A DNA stretch of 25,537 nucleotides from Corallochytrium limacisporum (taxonomy: Eukaryota > Opisthokonta), in contig PDIP01000067.1 of the NCBI GenBank assembly GCA_002811645.1, forward strand, positions 26,897 through 52,433, written 5' to 3'. This document shows positions 8,667-16,498 of the stretch, piece by piece; position 1 is the stretch's first letter, and every line of letters starts with the position of its first letter. The position numbers and the translations under genes are program-made. The notes beneath the pieces were generated by a model. It saw only the letters and a program-made list of their open reading frames with translations, did not search any database and was not told the DNA's origin.

Positions 8667-9066
8667 TGAATGCTAAATATCGTACTCTTTGTTCACATAA
8701 TCTTTTTGCCGGCGGTAAGCCGCGAACGTCAACAATTGCTTTCTTTACTATCTAAATTGCACAGATCAGCCGTTAGTGACGAGGGAATTCCTCCGCAATA
8801 AATTTTGTAGCTTGAAATCTTCATTACCGTAATTTGAACAACGTGATCAAGCTCTTGTACGAAACCACTGGATTCATGAACAGACGCATAGGATAACACG
8901 CGCCTTCCTAACCCTCGCCTCTCCCCCCGCAATTCTGGGTGGTGGGGGCATCGCCTCTGGGGCGGGCGGAGGTGGACTGTGAAGGAGGGCGGGTGGATCA
9001 GGGTCTGGAAGCAGCTGAAAGGCCAGCATTGTATGGCTCGCGTTGCTTTGGTACTTTGACTATTTC
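8667..9066. promoter_or_regulatory. Divergent promoter region between TAF8 and IMPACT
   Basis: About 400 bp separate the two divergent genes. A GC-rich island at about 8920-9000 includes GGGGCGGGC (8959-8967), a GC-box-like sequence, beside several G-runs on the + strand. The segment on the TAF8 side is A/T-rich. No coding region is evident (the 67-codon minus ORF at 8729-8932 looks like chance). It probably drives both genes. Confidence 0.4.
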
Positions 9067-9099
9067 ATGAACAAAGACTCAAATGTTGGCTACATGTAA
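9067..9099 (+). promoter_or_regulatory. Ten-codon uORF upstream of IMPACT
   Basis: ATG at 9067 to TAA at 9097-9099, in a frame different from IMPACT. It contains, out of frame, the ATG at 9083 that would give IMPACT a Cys-rich N-terminal extension. It has a weak start context (T at -3). Confidence 0.3.
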
Positions 9100-9143
9100 A
9101 CAGTGTCTTTCAACCTCCTATAGCCATTCCTGTTACCACCGAA

Positions 9144-9152
9144 ATGTCATGA
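9144..9152 (+). promoter_or_regulatory. Minimal ATG-TCA-TGA uORF overlapping the IMPACT start
   Basis: ATG at 9144 is followed by TCA and TGA. The TGA at 9150-9152 overlaps the preferred IMPACT ATG at 9149-9151. A two-codon uORF ending on the main start is an arrangement that could allow reinitiation. Because IMPACT acts in the GCN2-eIF2 pathway, such control would be biologically sensible, but this is inference. Confidence 0.3.
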
Positions 9153-10087
9153 CCGGTCGTGAATTGTGCCCACCACCAGCCGAAGAAGTGGCTCAGGAAG
9201 TGGAGATGCTGAATGCCATCTATGGCGAGTGTGCTGCATCCTACGACAGCTCTGATGGTGTCTTGCGGGCATTGGTATCGAATGAGACAGATCAAGAAGG
9301 ATTAGAGGGTGGATGTCCTCTCCTGAAATGTGAAATTGATGTCACACTAAAAGCAGAGTTTCCAGGGAAGCCAGATGCCTTTAGTTTGTTGAGCATTACC
9401 ATCTACTCGAGGCTTGCAGATGGGCGAATGGATCCGCTGTCTTTTAATGTAGTAGATTCATTGAAAGACCGACTTGAGGAAGATCTAGATGCGGCAAAGG
9501 ATTCTGTGTTTTCATTCCTCGAAGTATTCAGGCAAGGGATCACAGACCTCAGTCGCGAGCTGCACAGCGAACAGGAACAGCAAGCAGCCGTACAAGAGGC
9601 GCTGGACCAGGAGAAAAATGCGTTCTGTGATAGGAGATCAAAAGGATCCATCCCATTTGCATCATTTGAAGGCGAAATTTACCACTCGGAGCCCATTGTC
9701 GACCGCAAGAGTACATTCCAGGGCCACGCTGCGACCGTGTACGATACTGACGAAGCTATGTCATTCCTGCACACACTGATCGGTGGCAACAAGAAGATCC
9801 AAGCAGCTTACCACAACATGTGGGCCTACCGATGCGTTCGACCTGATAAGCCAGAGTCGCTGCTGACAGACTGCGACGATGATGGTGAGGATAAGGCTGG
9901 TGGCCGTTTGAGTCACCTGTTGGACGTCCTGAATGTTCAGAATGGCATGGTAGTGGTGAGTCGATGGTATGGTGGCATCCATCTCGGACCGGATCGCTTC
10001 AAGCACATCAACAATTGTGCTCGTAATGCCTTGGAAGCGGGAAGTATGATTCCAGAGAAGTACAAAGCCAGCAACAGCAAGAAGTAA
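9149..10087 (+). CDS. IMPACT: IMPACT / YIH1, RWD plus UPF0029 protein
   Basis: A 312-residue cytosolic regulator that in yeast and mammals competes with GCN2 for binding to GCN1 and so restrains eIF2-alpha phosphorylation. An N-terminal RWD domain occupies about residues 8-120 and contains the typical EVEMLNAIYGE start. A Glu/Gln-rich helical linker follows. The UPF0029 (IMPACT N-terminal family) domain spans about 170-290, with DRKSTFQGH from residue 185 and the family hallmark RWYGG at 272-276. Length matches human IMPACT (320). The frame extends to an in-frame ATG at 9083 (334 residues), but the added 22 residues are Cys-rich and not family-like, and the 9149 ATG has G at -3, so 9149 is preferred. 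It is convergent with LDAH, leaving a 123-bp gap. A second, shorter UPF0029 gene lies 2.3 kb downstream. Confidence 0.96.
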   Translation: MTGRELCPPPAEEVAQEVEMLNAIYGECAASYDSSDGVLRALVSNETDQEGLEGGCPLLKCEIDVTLKAEFPGKPDAFSLLSITIYSRLADGRMDPLSFNVVDSLKDRLEEDLDAAKDSVFSFLEVFRQGITDLSRELHSEQEQQAAVQEALDQEKNAFCDRRSKGSIPFASFEGEIYHSEPIVDRKSTFQGHAATVYDTDEAMSFLHTLIGGNKKIQAAYHNMWAYRCVRPDKPESLLTDCDDDGEDKAGGRLSHLLDVLNVQNGMVVVSRWYGGIHLGPDRFKHINNCARNALEAGSMIPEKYKASNSKK

Positions 10088-10210
10088 AAGTCTAAAGAAA
10101 CACAGCGTAGTCATAAAGGAGTGCTTGTAGTCTAATGGCTACACGAGTTAATAACCGTGCATCTATCTTTGATGGCTATAAAACTTGTCGAACAACGCTT
10201 TCCTATGAGG

Positions 10211-11434
10211 TTAAAAGGACTCCAGTTCGTCCAGAACGTGATGCTGCAGCTTGCCCAGAGTGGCAGCCAGGGATTTGCGCTCCAAAGTTCTGCGCTCTTC
10301 AGTCTGACGGCTGCTCATGGAGTATGTCCCTTCAATGAACGAAGCGACATGTAGGGCAGTAAAAACACTGGTAGTATGCTGTGTGCAGAATGCATGGGGG
10401 ATACCGGACAGGTCCACGGTGTGCTGTACTGTGGGTACCCGAACAGCGATCAATTCCTTGTGCTTCAGAGGACCCCAGTGGTCATCCTCTCCCCATATGC
10501 ACATCATACGATCGCCAAGCTTCTGAAAGTGTTCAAAGTCAATCTCCTTGTTCAGATCCCGGAATTCGCACATACCAAGGTAGGTGTGCTGATTGAAGAC
10601 ATTGTATCGCACCATACTGCGCATAACGTACTTACGGTCTGCGACATCGAGCTCAGGGGCCACGATGCGGAGGATCAGGTCCTTAACGAAGTCTGGGAGG
10701 AGAGACACAGCTCCCACAAGGGTACAGGCAGCCTTGCGCACCACTTCGCTGCCAAGAATATGCCAGAGACGGTTCTGTGTGGCACCATGCATGTCACGCT
10801 TAAAGAAGGGGAACAGAGCAACTACACGGAAATTGATCTCAGTTTGAACCAAGTCACGGGCCATTTCAGTAATGATATGTGATCCAATGGAATGACCGAT
10901 CAACACGACACGATCGCGTGGTTCGTGTCCCTGTTCCTTTAACCAATCTCTTTTCTGCTTAACCTGTTCGTCCAGATCACTGAGTTGCTTTTGCTCTTCC
11001 GGGAAAGGATGGATGCCGTTGTGTCCGATGTATCCGACAGTCTTGATTGTCCAGCTGGCACCTAGCTCACTGTAGAGTTTCTGCATAAAACTCTGGTAAA
11101 CATTAGCAAGACCTGGATTGCCCGGAATCACGTATACCCAGCCTTTCGGGCGATCTACCCCAGATGCCTCCATGGTACATGTCTCCACTACATGGCCTGC
11201 CAGGGTTTCCACTTTGCAGTCCACCTTAACCTTCGTGAGGCGCTTGAAAGCGCCACTCAACCGACGCCCTTCCCTCTCTGGAGTGGAGGACGAGCTCGCT
11301 TGCTTCACAGGCGAGAGATCTCTGATCATGATTTGTGTTGCTGTGTGAATTATTTGATAGCTTTTGACTCCTGCAAAGTGTCTACTTAACAATGTGAGTG
11401 CTGGACGAGCCACAAGTGTAGAAACTCTCAGCAT
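10211..11434 (-). CDS. LDAH: Lipid-droplet-associated hydrolase (LDAH/DUF2305)
   Basis: A 407-residue alpha/beta hydrolase of the LDAH (C2orf43) family, which sits on lipid droplets in animals and affects sterol ester or triacylglycerol turnover. The family's IPGNPG segment (oxyanion region) precedes the nucleophile elbow GHSIG with Ser182. An acidic residue in WGEDDHWGP (Asp317 or 318) and His347 in GIPHAFC complete a likely triad. A hydrophobic stretch near 236-260 could act as the membrane or droplet-binding hairpin. The frame extends to a GTG at 11446; 11434 is the first in-frame ATG. Residues 1-35 are Arg-rich and acid-free (MLRVSTLVARPALTLLSRHF), like a mitochondrial presequence, which is unusual for LDAH. 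Met36 (11329, A at -3) would give a form without it. Family call is firm; localisation is inference. Confidence 0.93.
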   Translation of the reverse strand: MLRVSTLVARPALTLLSRHFAGVKSYQIIHTATQIMIRDLSPVKQASSSSTPEREGRRLSGAFKRLTKVKVDCKVETLAGHVVETCTMEASGVDRPKGWVYVIPGNPGLANVYQSFMQKLYSELGASWTIKTVGYIGHNGIHPFPEEQKQLSDLDEQVKQKRDWLKEQGHEPRDRVVLIGHSIGSHIITEMARDLVQTEINFRVVALFPFFKRDMHGATQNRLWHILGSEVVRKAACTLVGAVSLLPDFVKDLILRIVAPELDVADRKYVMRSMVRYNVFNQHTYLGMCEFRDLNKEIDFEHFQKLGDRMMCIWGEDDHWGPLKHKELIAVRVPTVQHTVDLSGIPHAFCTQHTTSVFTALHVASFIEGTYSMSSRQTEERRTLERKSLAATLGKLQHHVLDELESF

Positions 11435-11453
11435 TTCCCATCTCACTATCCAT
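11382..11453 (-). promoter_or_regulatory. 23-codon uORF overlapping the LDAH 5' end
   Basis: The first ATG upstream of LDAH, at 11453 on the minus strand, opens a frame that passes over the ATG at 11434 and stops with TAG at 11384-11382, before the in-frame Met36 at 11329. A ribosome using it would bypass the presequence-like start and could reinitiate at Met36. The start context is weak (C at -3). Confidence 0.25.
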
Positions 11454-12348
11454 AAGTACTTGTTGCTCTACTGCGGCTTCGGGAGCACTCTGTCCTCTTG
11501 AAATATCTTCATGCAAACAATACGGCCACCTAGGAGTTGGCAGAACCGGTCACTTCGAAAAGTAATGCGTGCTTGAACCTGAACCAGGGGTGAGATATAT
11601 GAGGCAGCAAAAGTTGCCTTCCGGTCACGTTTATGCCACAGGCCCTCGAGGTCAGCACGGGGCCATGGTGACTTCCAATTGGCACTATTCTTGTCCTACT
11701 TCATTTCCCTGCTTAACCGGATCAGTGTTCAACGCCAAGATTGAGAAATTGCCCGGGCCAGCGATTCGCACACACTCTTTTCTCGTCGTGCTTTACAGCT
11801 GGGGCTTCTGGGCGTCCAAAGGAACACTACCACCTGTGTCCAATACCCATCGCCACATCACATTTTTGTATCCGTGTACCGAAGCGATAGTATGATGTAA
11901 AGCGTGATGCTTCTGCAAAATTTCCTTACTTTTAGGGGTCTAAGAGAGCTTAAATAGAAACAGGCACATGCAAGGTAAAAATAGACTCCGAAAAATGTTA
12001 CCTCGATGGGGGCCTAATTGTAGCCACCCGGAAAGCCTCGGCCTTGCCGTCCCTCCGGGACTGGTGTCAGTGGGGGCGGAATTAGCAAGTGACAACGGGC
12101 CGACCATAGGCGAACTGGCGGGAAAAGACCGGGTGACCTCGATAGTGAAAGTACGACCAGAGTCCGATGTCGGCTGTCGGTTAACCTCGAGCTCTACTCC
12201 AAATGATAAAATCACACGCTCGGGTCTCTCGGGACGGGTTGGGATGTAGTGACACTTGCGCTGTTTTGGTTCCTGAGCCCCTATTTCAGATCAGGTGGCA
12301 ATATTCGGAGCACAGATATCCTATTTGTGCAACGGTCGGAACCAAGAA
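11454..12348. other. Intergenic region between LDAH and the UPF0029 gene
   Basis: About 900 bp between divergent genes. The part at 11990-12250 is unusually GC-rich and is open in long frames on both strands (93 codons +, 91 codons -), yet neither product resembles a known protein. It does not match rRNA, RNase P, SRP or spliceosomal RNA signatures that I can check by eye. A structured non-coding RNA remains possible but unsupported. The rest looks like plain spacer. Confidence 0.4.
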
Positions 12349-12363
12349 ATGTGATGTCCAGGA

Positions 12364-12798
12364 ATGATCCGTCTTGTAGCGGGGTATGCAACAGGTCAGA
12401 CTGCAAAGTTCGCAGCCGGAAAGAGCGTATCAGACCGAAAGTCGGTATTCCAAGGGTTTCTGACGCACTGCACCGATATTAAGCGGGTGTCAGCTTTGCT
12501 GGCGGAGTTGCGTAATTCAGACCGAAAGCTGAGCAAGGCTTCGCATTTTGTTTGGGCGGCCAGAGTACAAAGCAAGCTGCCGGGTGCACTTCCAGACATT
12601 GCCACTGACGACGCCGGTGAAACTGGGGCAGGCGGCCGCCTGCTAAAGATACTGGAACACGGGGGATACGATAACGTTCTCTTGGTTGTACTGCGTTGGT
12701 ACGGAGGAGTGCCCCTTGGTGGAGCTCGCTATAGGCACATTTCGAACTGTGGAGTAAGCGCAATCGAGGTGGCGAAGGCCTCGAAGATGATCACGTAG
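12364..12798 (+). CDS. Stand-alone UPF0029 (IMPACT-family) protein
   Basis: A 144-residue protein made of a single UPF0029 domain without RWD, similar in plan to small fungal members such as yeast YDL177C, whose function is not settled. SDRKSVFQGF lies near residue 24, and RWYGG at 111-115 is followed by PLGGARYRHISNC, the same core as in IMPACT at 9149-10087. Sequence identity to that paralogue looks modest, so the two are old relatives rather than a fresh duplication. Upstream, ATG-TGA at 12349 and an out-of-frame ATG at 12354 precede the main start. The stop TAG (12796-12798) is followed in the same frame by 54 open bases and then the SH3BP5 ATG at 12853. No AATAAA lies in that gap. It is divergent to LDAH. 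Confidence 0.92.
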   Translation: MIRLVAGYATGQTAKFAAGKSVSDRKSVFQGFLTHCTDIKRVSALLAELRNSDRKLSKASHFVWAARVQSKLPGALPDIATDDAGETGAGGRLLKILEHGGYDNVLLVVLRWYGGVPLGGARYRHISNCGVSAIEVAKASKMIT

Positions 12799-12852
12799 CG
12801 CAAATTGAAACAGAGCAGAGGACATAATAACGGCTTTAACATTGGACTAACC

Positions 12853-14154
12853 ATGACATCTGCCGGTCGGACACGAGACCTCAGTGAAACTGACCAGGAC
12901 AACTGGGAGGAAGAGGTTGACCCTCGTGTCGAAGGTGCGTTAGAACGTCTAAATCTGGCCAGCACGGAAGTAAATGAAATGGAAAACCGTCTGGCAGAAG
13001 CTAAGCGGAAACAAAAGAATTTGGTCAACGACGCTCAGACTGGCTTACAGGACAGTCGGCACAAGTTGGGCTCCTGTGTACAGAACGCATGGAAGTACTA
13101 CGAACTCTTGCGTGAGATTAAGCGCTTGAATGAGGAAATGCTCCGTGCATCTTACGTATTTGAGAGCGCCTCGGAGGAGGTAAAGAATGCAAAGGCACTA
13201 TCAGGGCAAGTAGAAGAACAGGTGCTGAACCAGAAAGAAAAATTTGACGACACTTGGCAAGAAGCCATGAACCGAGCTAACGAGAAACTCGCGGACGCAA
13301 AAACCGAGCAAAAGCGTGCTAGTTCTCTGCACTATCGGTATATCCAGGAGATTAGCAAGGCTGTTGCGAAGCGGGACCGCATGTACCAAAAGAAAAAGCG
13401 CACCATTGACAAGGCGAAGCCATACTACGACCTCCGGGATGCTTTCGAAATAAGCTTGCGTTCCATCTTTCAGATTGTGCAGGATTTGGAGGACGAAGTA
13501 CATGGTAAGCGTAGCAATGTCAAAGCATCGCTGGAACATTTGAACACCATTAGTGAAGAAGTTCATGCGAAACGGATTGCTATGTCCACGGAAGAATTCA
13601 GGGATAAAGTACGCATCTCGGAGAAGCTGCATGAGTCGGACAACCGGAGCATGTCTGTGTCGGAAGTCCTGCGCCTTGCGGACGGCTTTGATGGCACTGC
13701 TGGTCTCTCGGACGACGATTTATCATCATCAGGACTGGATCCCTCAGACATGGCGCTGCGCGCAGCCAGTCCGGCCTCACCGTGGAGCACGGGTACACCG
13801 ATTCCGGACGAGATAGCTGAGGGCCGGGACGTGCGGATAGAATCGTTTGGACACAAAACTGAAGAACAGCCATCGATGACCTCTTCGGTCGAAAGAGGAG
13901 ACGAGGATAAGGCGTCGGAAAGGACATCGGACACTACCGCGCCGGGAGAAGAGATAGTCAAGGAAGAAGTCACCGAAGTCACCAGCTCGGAAAGTTTACC
14001 GACGGGTGCAACACGTAAAGAGCTGGACAAAGAAATGGTTGCGGATAAACCTGCCGAGAACCATGAAGCGACAGAGTCCGTCTCCGCTGCACCTCCTCAC
14101 ATTATTGAGCCCACACCCGACGATCCATCAAGCTCTACGGTGGACGAGCAATGA
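12853..14154 (+). CDS. SH3BP5: SH3BP5 (Sab/REI-1) family Rab11 exchange factor-like protein
   Basis: A 433-residue protein. Residues 23-245 form the long coiled-coil region characteristic of SH3BP5: DPRVEGALERLN near 23, a central DTWQEAMNRAN segment, KPYYDL at 189-194 and ISEEVHAKR at 233-241, each with a clear counterpart in animal SH3BP5 (for example KPYFEL and ISDEIHERR). Animal SH3BP5 and worm REI-1 are guanine-nucleotide exchange factors for Rab11 at recycling endosomes; SH3BP5 is also a mitochondrial JNK-docking protein. Residues 242-433 are Ser/Thr/Glu/Asp-rich and probably disordered. I cannot identify a JNK-docking motif there. The frame opens upstream to just after the UPF0029 stop; 12853 is the first ATG. 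It converges with the PTB gene, leaving a 251-bp gap. Confidence 0.92.
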   Translation: MTSAGRTRDLSETDQDNWEEEVDPRVEGALERLNLASTEVNEMENRLAEAKRKQKNLVNDAQTGLQDSRHKLGSCVQNAWKYYELLREIKRLNEEMLRASYVFESASEEVKNAKALSGQVEEQVLNQKEKFDDTWQEAMNRANEKLADAKTEQKRASSLHYRYIQEISKAVAKRDRMYQKKKRTIDKAKPYYDLRDAFEISLRSIFQIVQDLEDEVHGKRSNVKASLEHLNTISEEVHAKRIAMSTEEFRDKVRISEKLHESDNRSMSVSEVLRLADGFDGTAGLSDDDLSSSGLDPSDMALRAASPASPWSTGTPIPDEIAEGRDVRIESFGHKTEEQPSMTSSVERGDEDKASERTSDTTAPGEEIVKEEVTEVTSSESLPTGATRKELDKEMVADKPAENHEATESVSAAPPHIIEPTPDDPSSSTVDEQ

Positions 14155-14405
14155 GGGACAGAGTTTCCTCTCCTGTTGGTACAATAGACTTTCAAAGTTT
14201 AACACAGAATTGACACAGAATCGCGAACCCCGTGTATGTACGGTTGAAAAGAGAAACAGATATATTTCATGAAAGTTTTCTTAATGTTACACATAACAAG
14301 CGCTTCAAAGCAAGAAAAGAGACGACACTGGTCATGAGATCGTACCATTCCGGCATCAATCGTATCTCGGCCTTTCTTGTTCTGCTCACTTGTTCCGACT
14401 CGGAA

Positions 14406-15287
14406 TTACAGGTCGATCAGGTTACCGTTCTGCTGCGGAGCTTGATCAGCGGGTGAACCCTTGAAGCGCATTTGGTTTCCTGGACTGCGCTTGAATGCGT
14501 TGGTGTTGTCGTCCAGGAACGCGTCCTCAACGCGCTTTTGTTGCTGCTGAGCATCACCATTGCTCTGCGTCGGCCATGTATTGTCTCCTGGCCATGCGTC
14601 GCCTTTATCAGTCCCTCTCTGCGTTGGCTGCTCTGCCGGAGCGTCAGATCGACGGTTCTGTTCGTTGTTGTCAAATCTAGCCGGCTGGTTGCGGCCACTG
14701 CTGTTCCAGTTACCAATTTCATCTCCAGCTCGGAGCATGGCTTCCCGAGAGTAACGGCCCACCCGAGCACGCTTGAAAGTGGTAGCAAGGTATGTATTTA
14801 TGGCCTTGGCATGCAGATCATCGCTGGCAAAGACGTGCACGTTCTGGCCGCCGCGACTCAGGTTCTGAGCCTTCACGCAAAGAGCAAAATAGTTACCCAT
14901 GCGTTTGGAGTAGTACGCACCCACAATACTGCGAAGATCGACGTGTTCAATGGTTTCGTCGGAAGCAAAGTTGGACACGACAATGTCACCATCGGTAACC
15001 TTGAAAATGCAGCGCTGGCGACGGGAGTTCAGGCCACCAGTGGAAAGGCGTCCAATGATACTGCGAGCTTTCTCAGGGATTACCTCGTGGTTCATGTCGT
15101 ATTCACAGCCCAGGTAACGCAGATCGAATTCACGGGGTTTCCACTCACCCAGATCAAAGGGATCTTCCTCATGGTGTACTGTGGAGTTGCGGGCGTCCCG
15201 CACATCACGGTATTCCTTGGGGTCACCTGTGATGGCTTCTGTCACAGCATCGGCGAGCTGCTGAATTCCCGAAAAAAATCCAGCCAT
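14406..15287 (-). CDS. PTB/PID-domain endocytic adaptor-like protein
   Basis: A 293-residue protein. Residues about 50-175 fit a phosphotyrosine-binding (PTB/PID) domain: REFDLRYLGC at 52-61 is the classic first strand (F-x-x-x-YLG), followed by basic strands, an acidic DLRSIVGAY strand region and a C-terminal helix (DDLHAKAINTYLATTF, about 156-171). Upstream, DPF at 42-44 is an AP-2 alpha-ear type motif. The extreme C terminus LIDL (290-293) resembles a clathrin box. Gln/Asn-rich low-complexity sequence separates the two. This layout recalls Numb, ARH, Dab and CED-6 adaptors, which link NPxY-bearing receptors to clathrin. ATG 15287 is chosen because residues upstream in the frame come from CA-repeat DNA. 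The PTB call is from pattern, not alignment; a divergent PH-like domain is the alternative. Confidence 0.82.
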   Translation of the reverse strand: MAGFFSGIQQLADAVTEAITGDPKEYRDVRDARNSTVHHEEDPFDLGEWKPREFDLRYLGCEYDMNHEVIPEKARSIIGRLSTGGLNSRRQRCIFKVTDGDIVVSNFASDETIEHVDLRSIVGAYYSKRMGNYFALCVKAQNLSRGGQNVHVFASDDLHAKAINTYLATTFKRARVGRYSREAMLRAGDEIGNWNSSGRNQPARFDNNEQNRRSDAPAEQPTQRGTDKGDAWPGDNTWPTQSNGDAQQQQKRVEDAFLDDNTNAFKRSPGNQMRFKGSPADQAPQQNGNLIDL

Positions 15288-15548
15288 TCTTGTGTGTCCT
15301 CGGATCGCGTTGCAGGGATGCTTTGTTTCGTTTAGTAATTGACCGTTGCAATGGTGCAAACCATTTTTCTTGACGATGTAGAAGTCATCATGGGAATAAA
15401 ATAGCTTAACACTTTTCTCCTTCACCACTTTAACTCCAAGTAATTTGCACTGCGCACGACCGCAGCAGTCGGAGAAAATAGAAGACCCAGAGACAGGCGA
15501 CAAACGCCCTAAGCGGACTGGCGCGTGAACAGACCCTTCAATTTTGCT

Positions 15549-15606
15549 ACACACGCACACACACCCAGACACAACTCGACACAAACACAGACACACACAC
15601 CTACAC
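15549..15606 (+). repeat. CA-rich microsatellite-like tract
   Basis: An imperfect run of CA dinucleotides and CACACA blocks (TG on the minus strand) upstream of the PTB gene. A frame through its minus strand gives a Cys/Val-rich string that I do not consider part of the protein. Confidence 0.7.
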
Positions 15607-16211
15607 ACAAACACGGTACATAGCGCCCCCTGATCGCAGTCGTGGCACGTTGGGGCCCCAATTAGATTTTAATTTATTTCCTTTTTCCTTTCGTGTCTTT
15701 TAAGATTTTCTACATCTCCTCCCCCACGCCCGCCGCACATACTGCCGTAGTACTGTCGCTGAAGGGGAGGGCTGGCCCGCTGCAGTTGCCAGAACACCAC
15801 CACGAGCACACCACTGGGCCTTTGAGTGCGCGGGGGTTGGGTTGGGGGGGAAGAGTGTCGAAAAATTAACCCCACTGGGCCAGGACTGCAGATAAATGCA
15901 GTACATTAAGTTCTGATGGCTGCTTTTCTCACCTTGCGGGTACGAAGACAAAACATGTGCCGGAGGACGACCTCGCGGTGTCCCGGTATTGGCGGAGCAG
16001 TTCCGAGGTCCGCTTCCAGTTAAATTGTCCCTTAGAGATGAATCTCCTTTATTTTTTTTTTGTTCCTTTTGGGCCCTTGCCCTTTGCCACGAACGTTAAA
16101 AGAAAAAAAAGAAAAGAAAAAGGGGATTAAACGAGACAAAAAATCAAAAAGAAGGAAGAGATGGGACATATCTAACGTACTAAGAAGAAATACGGCATAC
16201 TGAGGTGTGCA

Positions 16212-16312
16212 CCGCCCCCCCCCCCTCTCTTCCACCTCTCCTCCCTCCCTCTCCTCCTTAACACACACACCTCCCAAACCCCCTCCCTCCCGCTTCTTCC
16301 CTTTCCTCTGCG
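16212..16312 (+). repeat. Polypyrimidine tract
   Basis: Around 100 bases are almost entirely C and T on the + strand, including 11 consecutive C (16215-16225) and many CTCC and CCCT blocks, interrupted by a short ACACACAC. Such mirror-rich tracts can form triplex DNA. No function is shown. Confidence 0.75.
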
Positions 16313-16473
16313 GGGAAAACGCAGCACACACGTCAAAGCGACGCGCACCCACCGATCTCTCAATCTCCCGTCTCCCTGGCGGCGGGGAGTTTGTGGGTGG
16401 GGGAGGGCACCTTCCCGTCCCGTGCTGCCCCCGAGAGAAGGAAGGGAGGAGTTTGGCACCCAGGTTCCGGCAA

Positions 16474-16498
16474 GGGGGAGGGGGTTGGAGGGGGAGGG
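16474..16498 (+). other. Strong G-quadruplex motif
   Basis: Four G-runs (5, 5, 5 and 3 G) are separated by 1, 5 and 1 bases on the + strand, meeting the usual G3+N1-7 quadruplex rule. More G-runs flank it at about 16378-16410. Confidence 0.6.

Noticed and set aside
10121-10200. tRNA-like string (GTAGTCTAATGGCTA resembling a D-arm)
   Set aside because: No matching acceptor stem, no GGTTCGA-type T-arm and no sensible anticodon loop at the right distance.
11940-12249. Open frames on both strands in a GC-rich segment
   Set aside because: Neither product matches a family. I considered rRNA, RNase P, SRP and snRNA and could find no hallmark sequence.
14409-15614. 402-codon version of the PTB protein
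   Set aside because: The extra N-terminal part derives from CA-repeat DNA and unconserved sequence; the methionine at 15287 starts the plausible protein.
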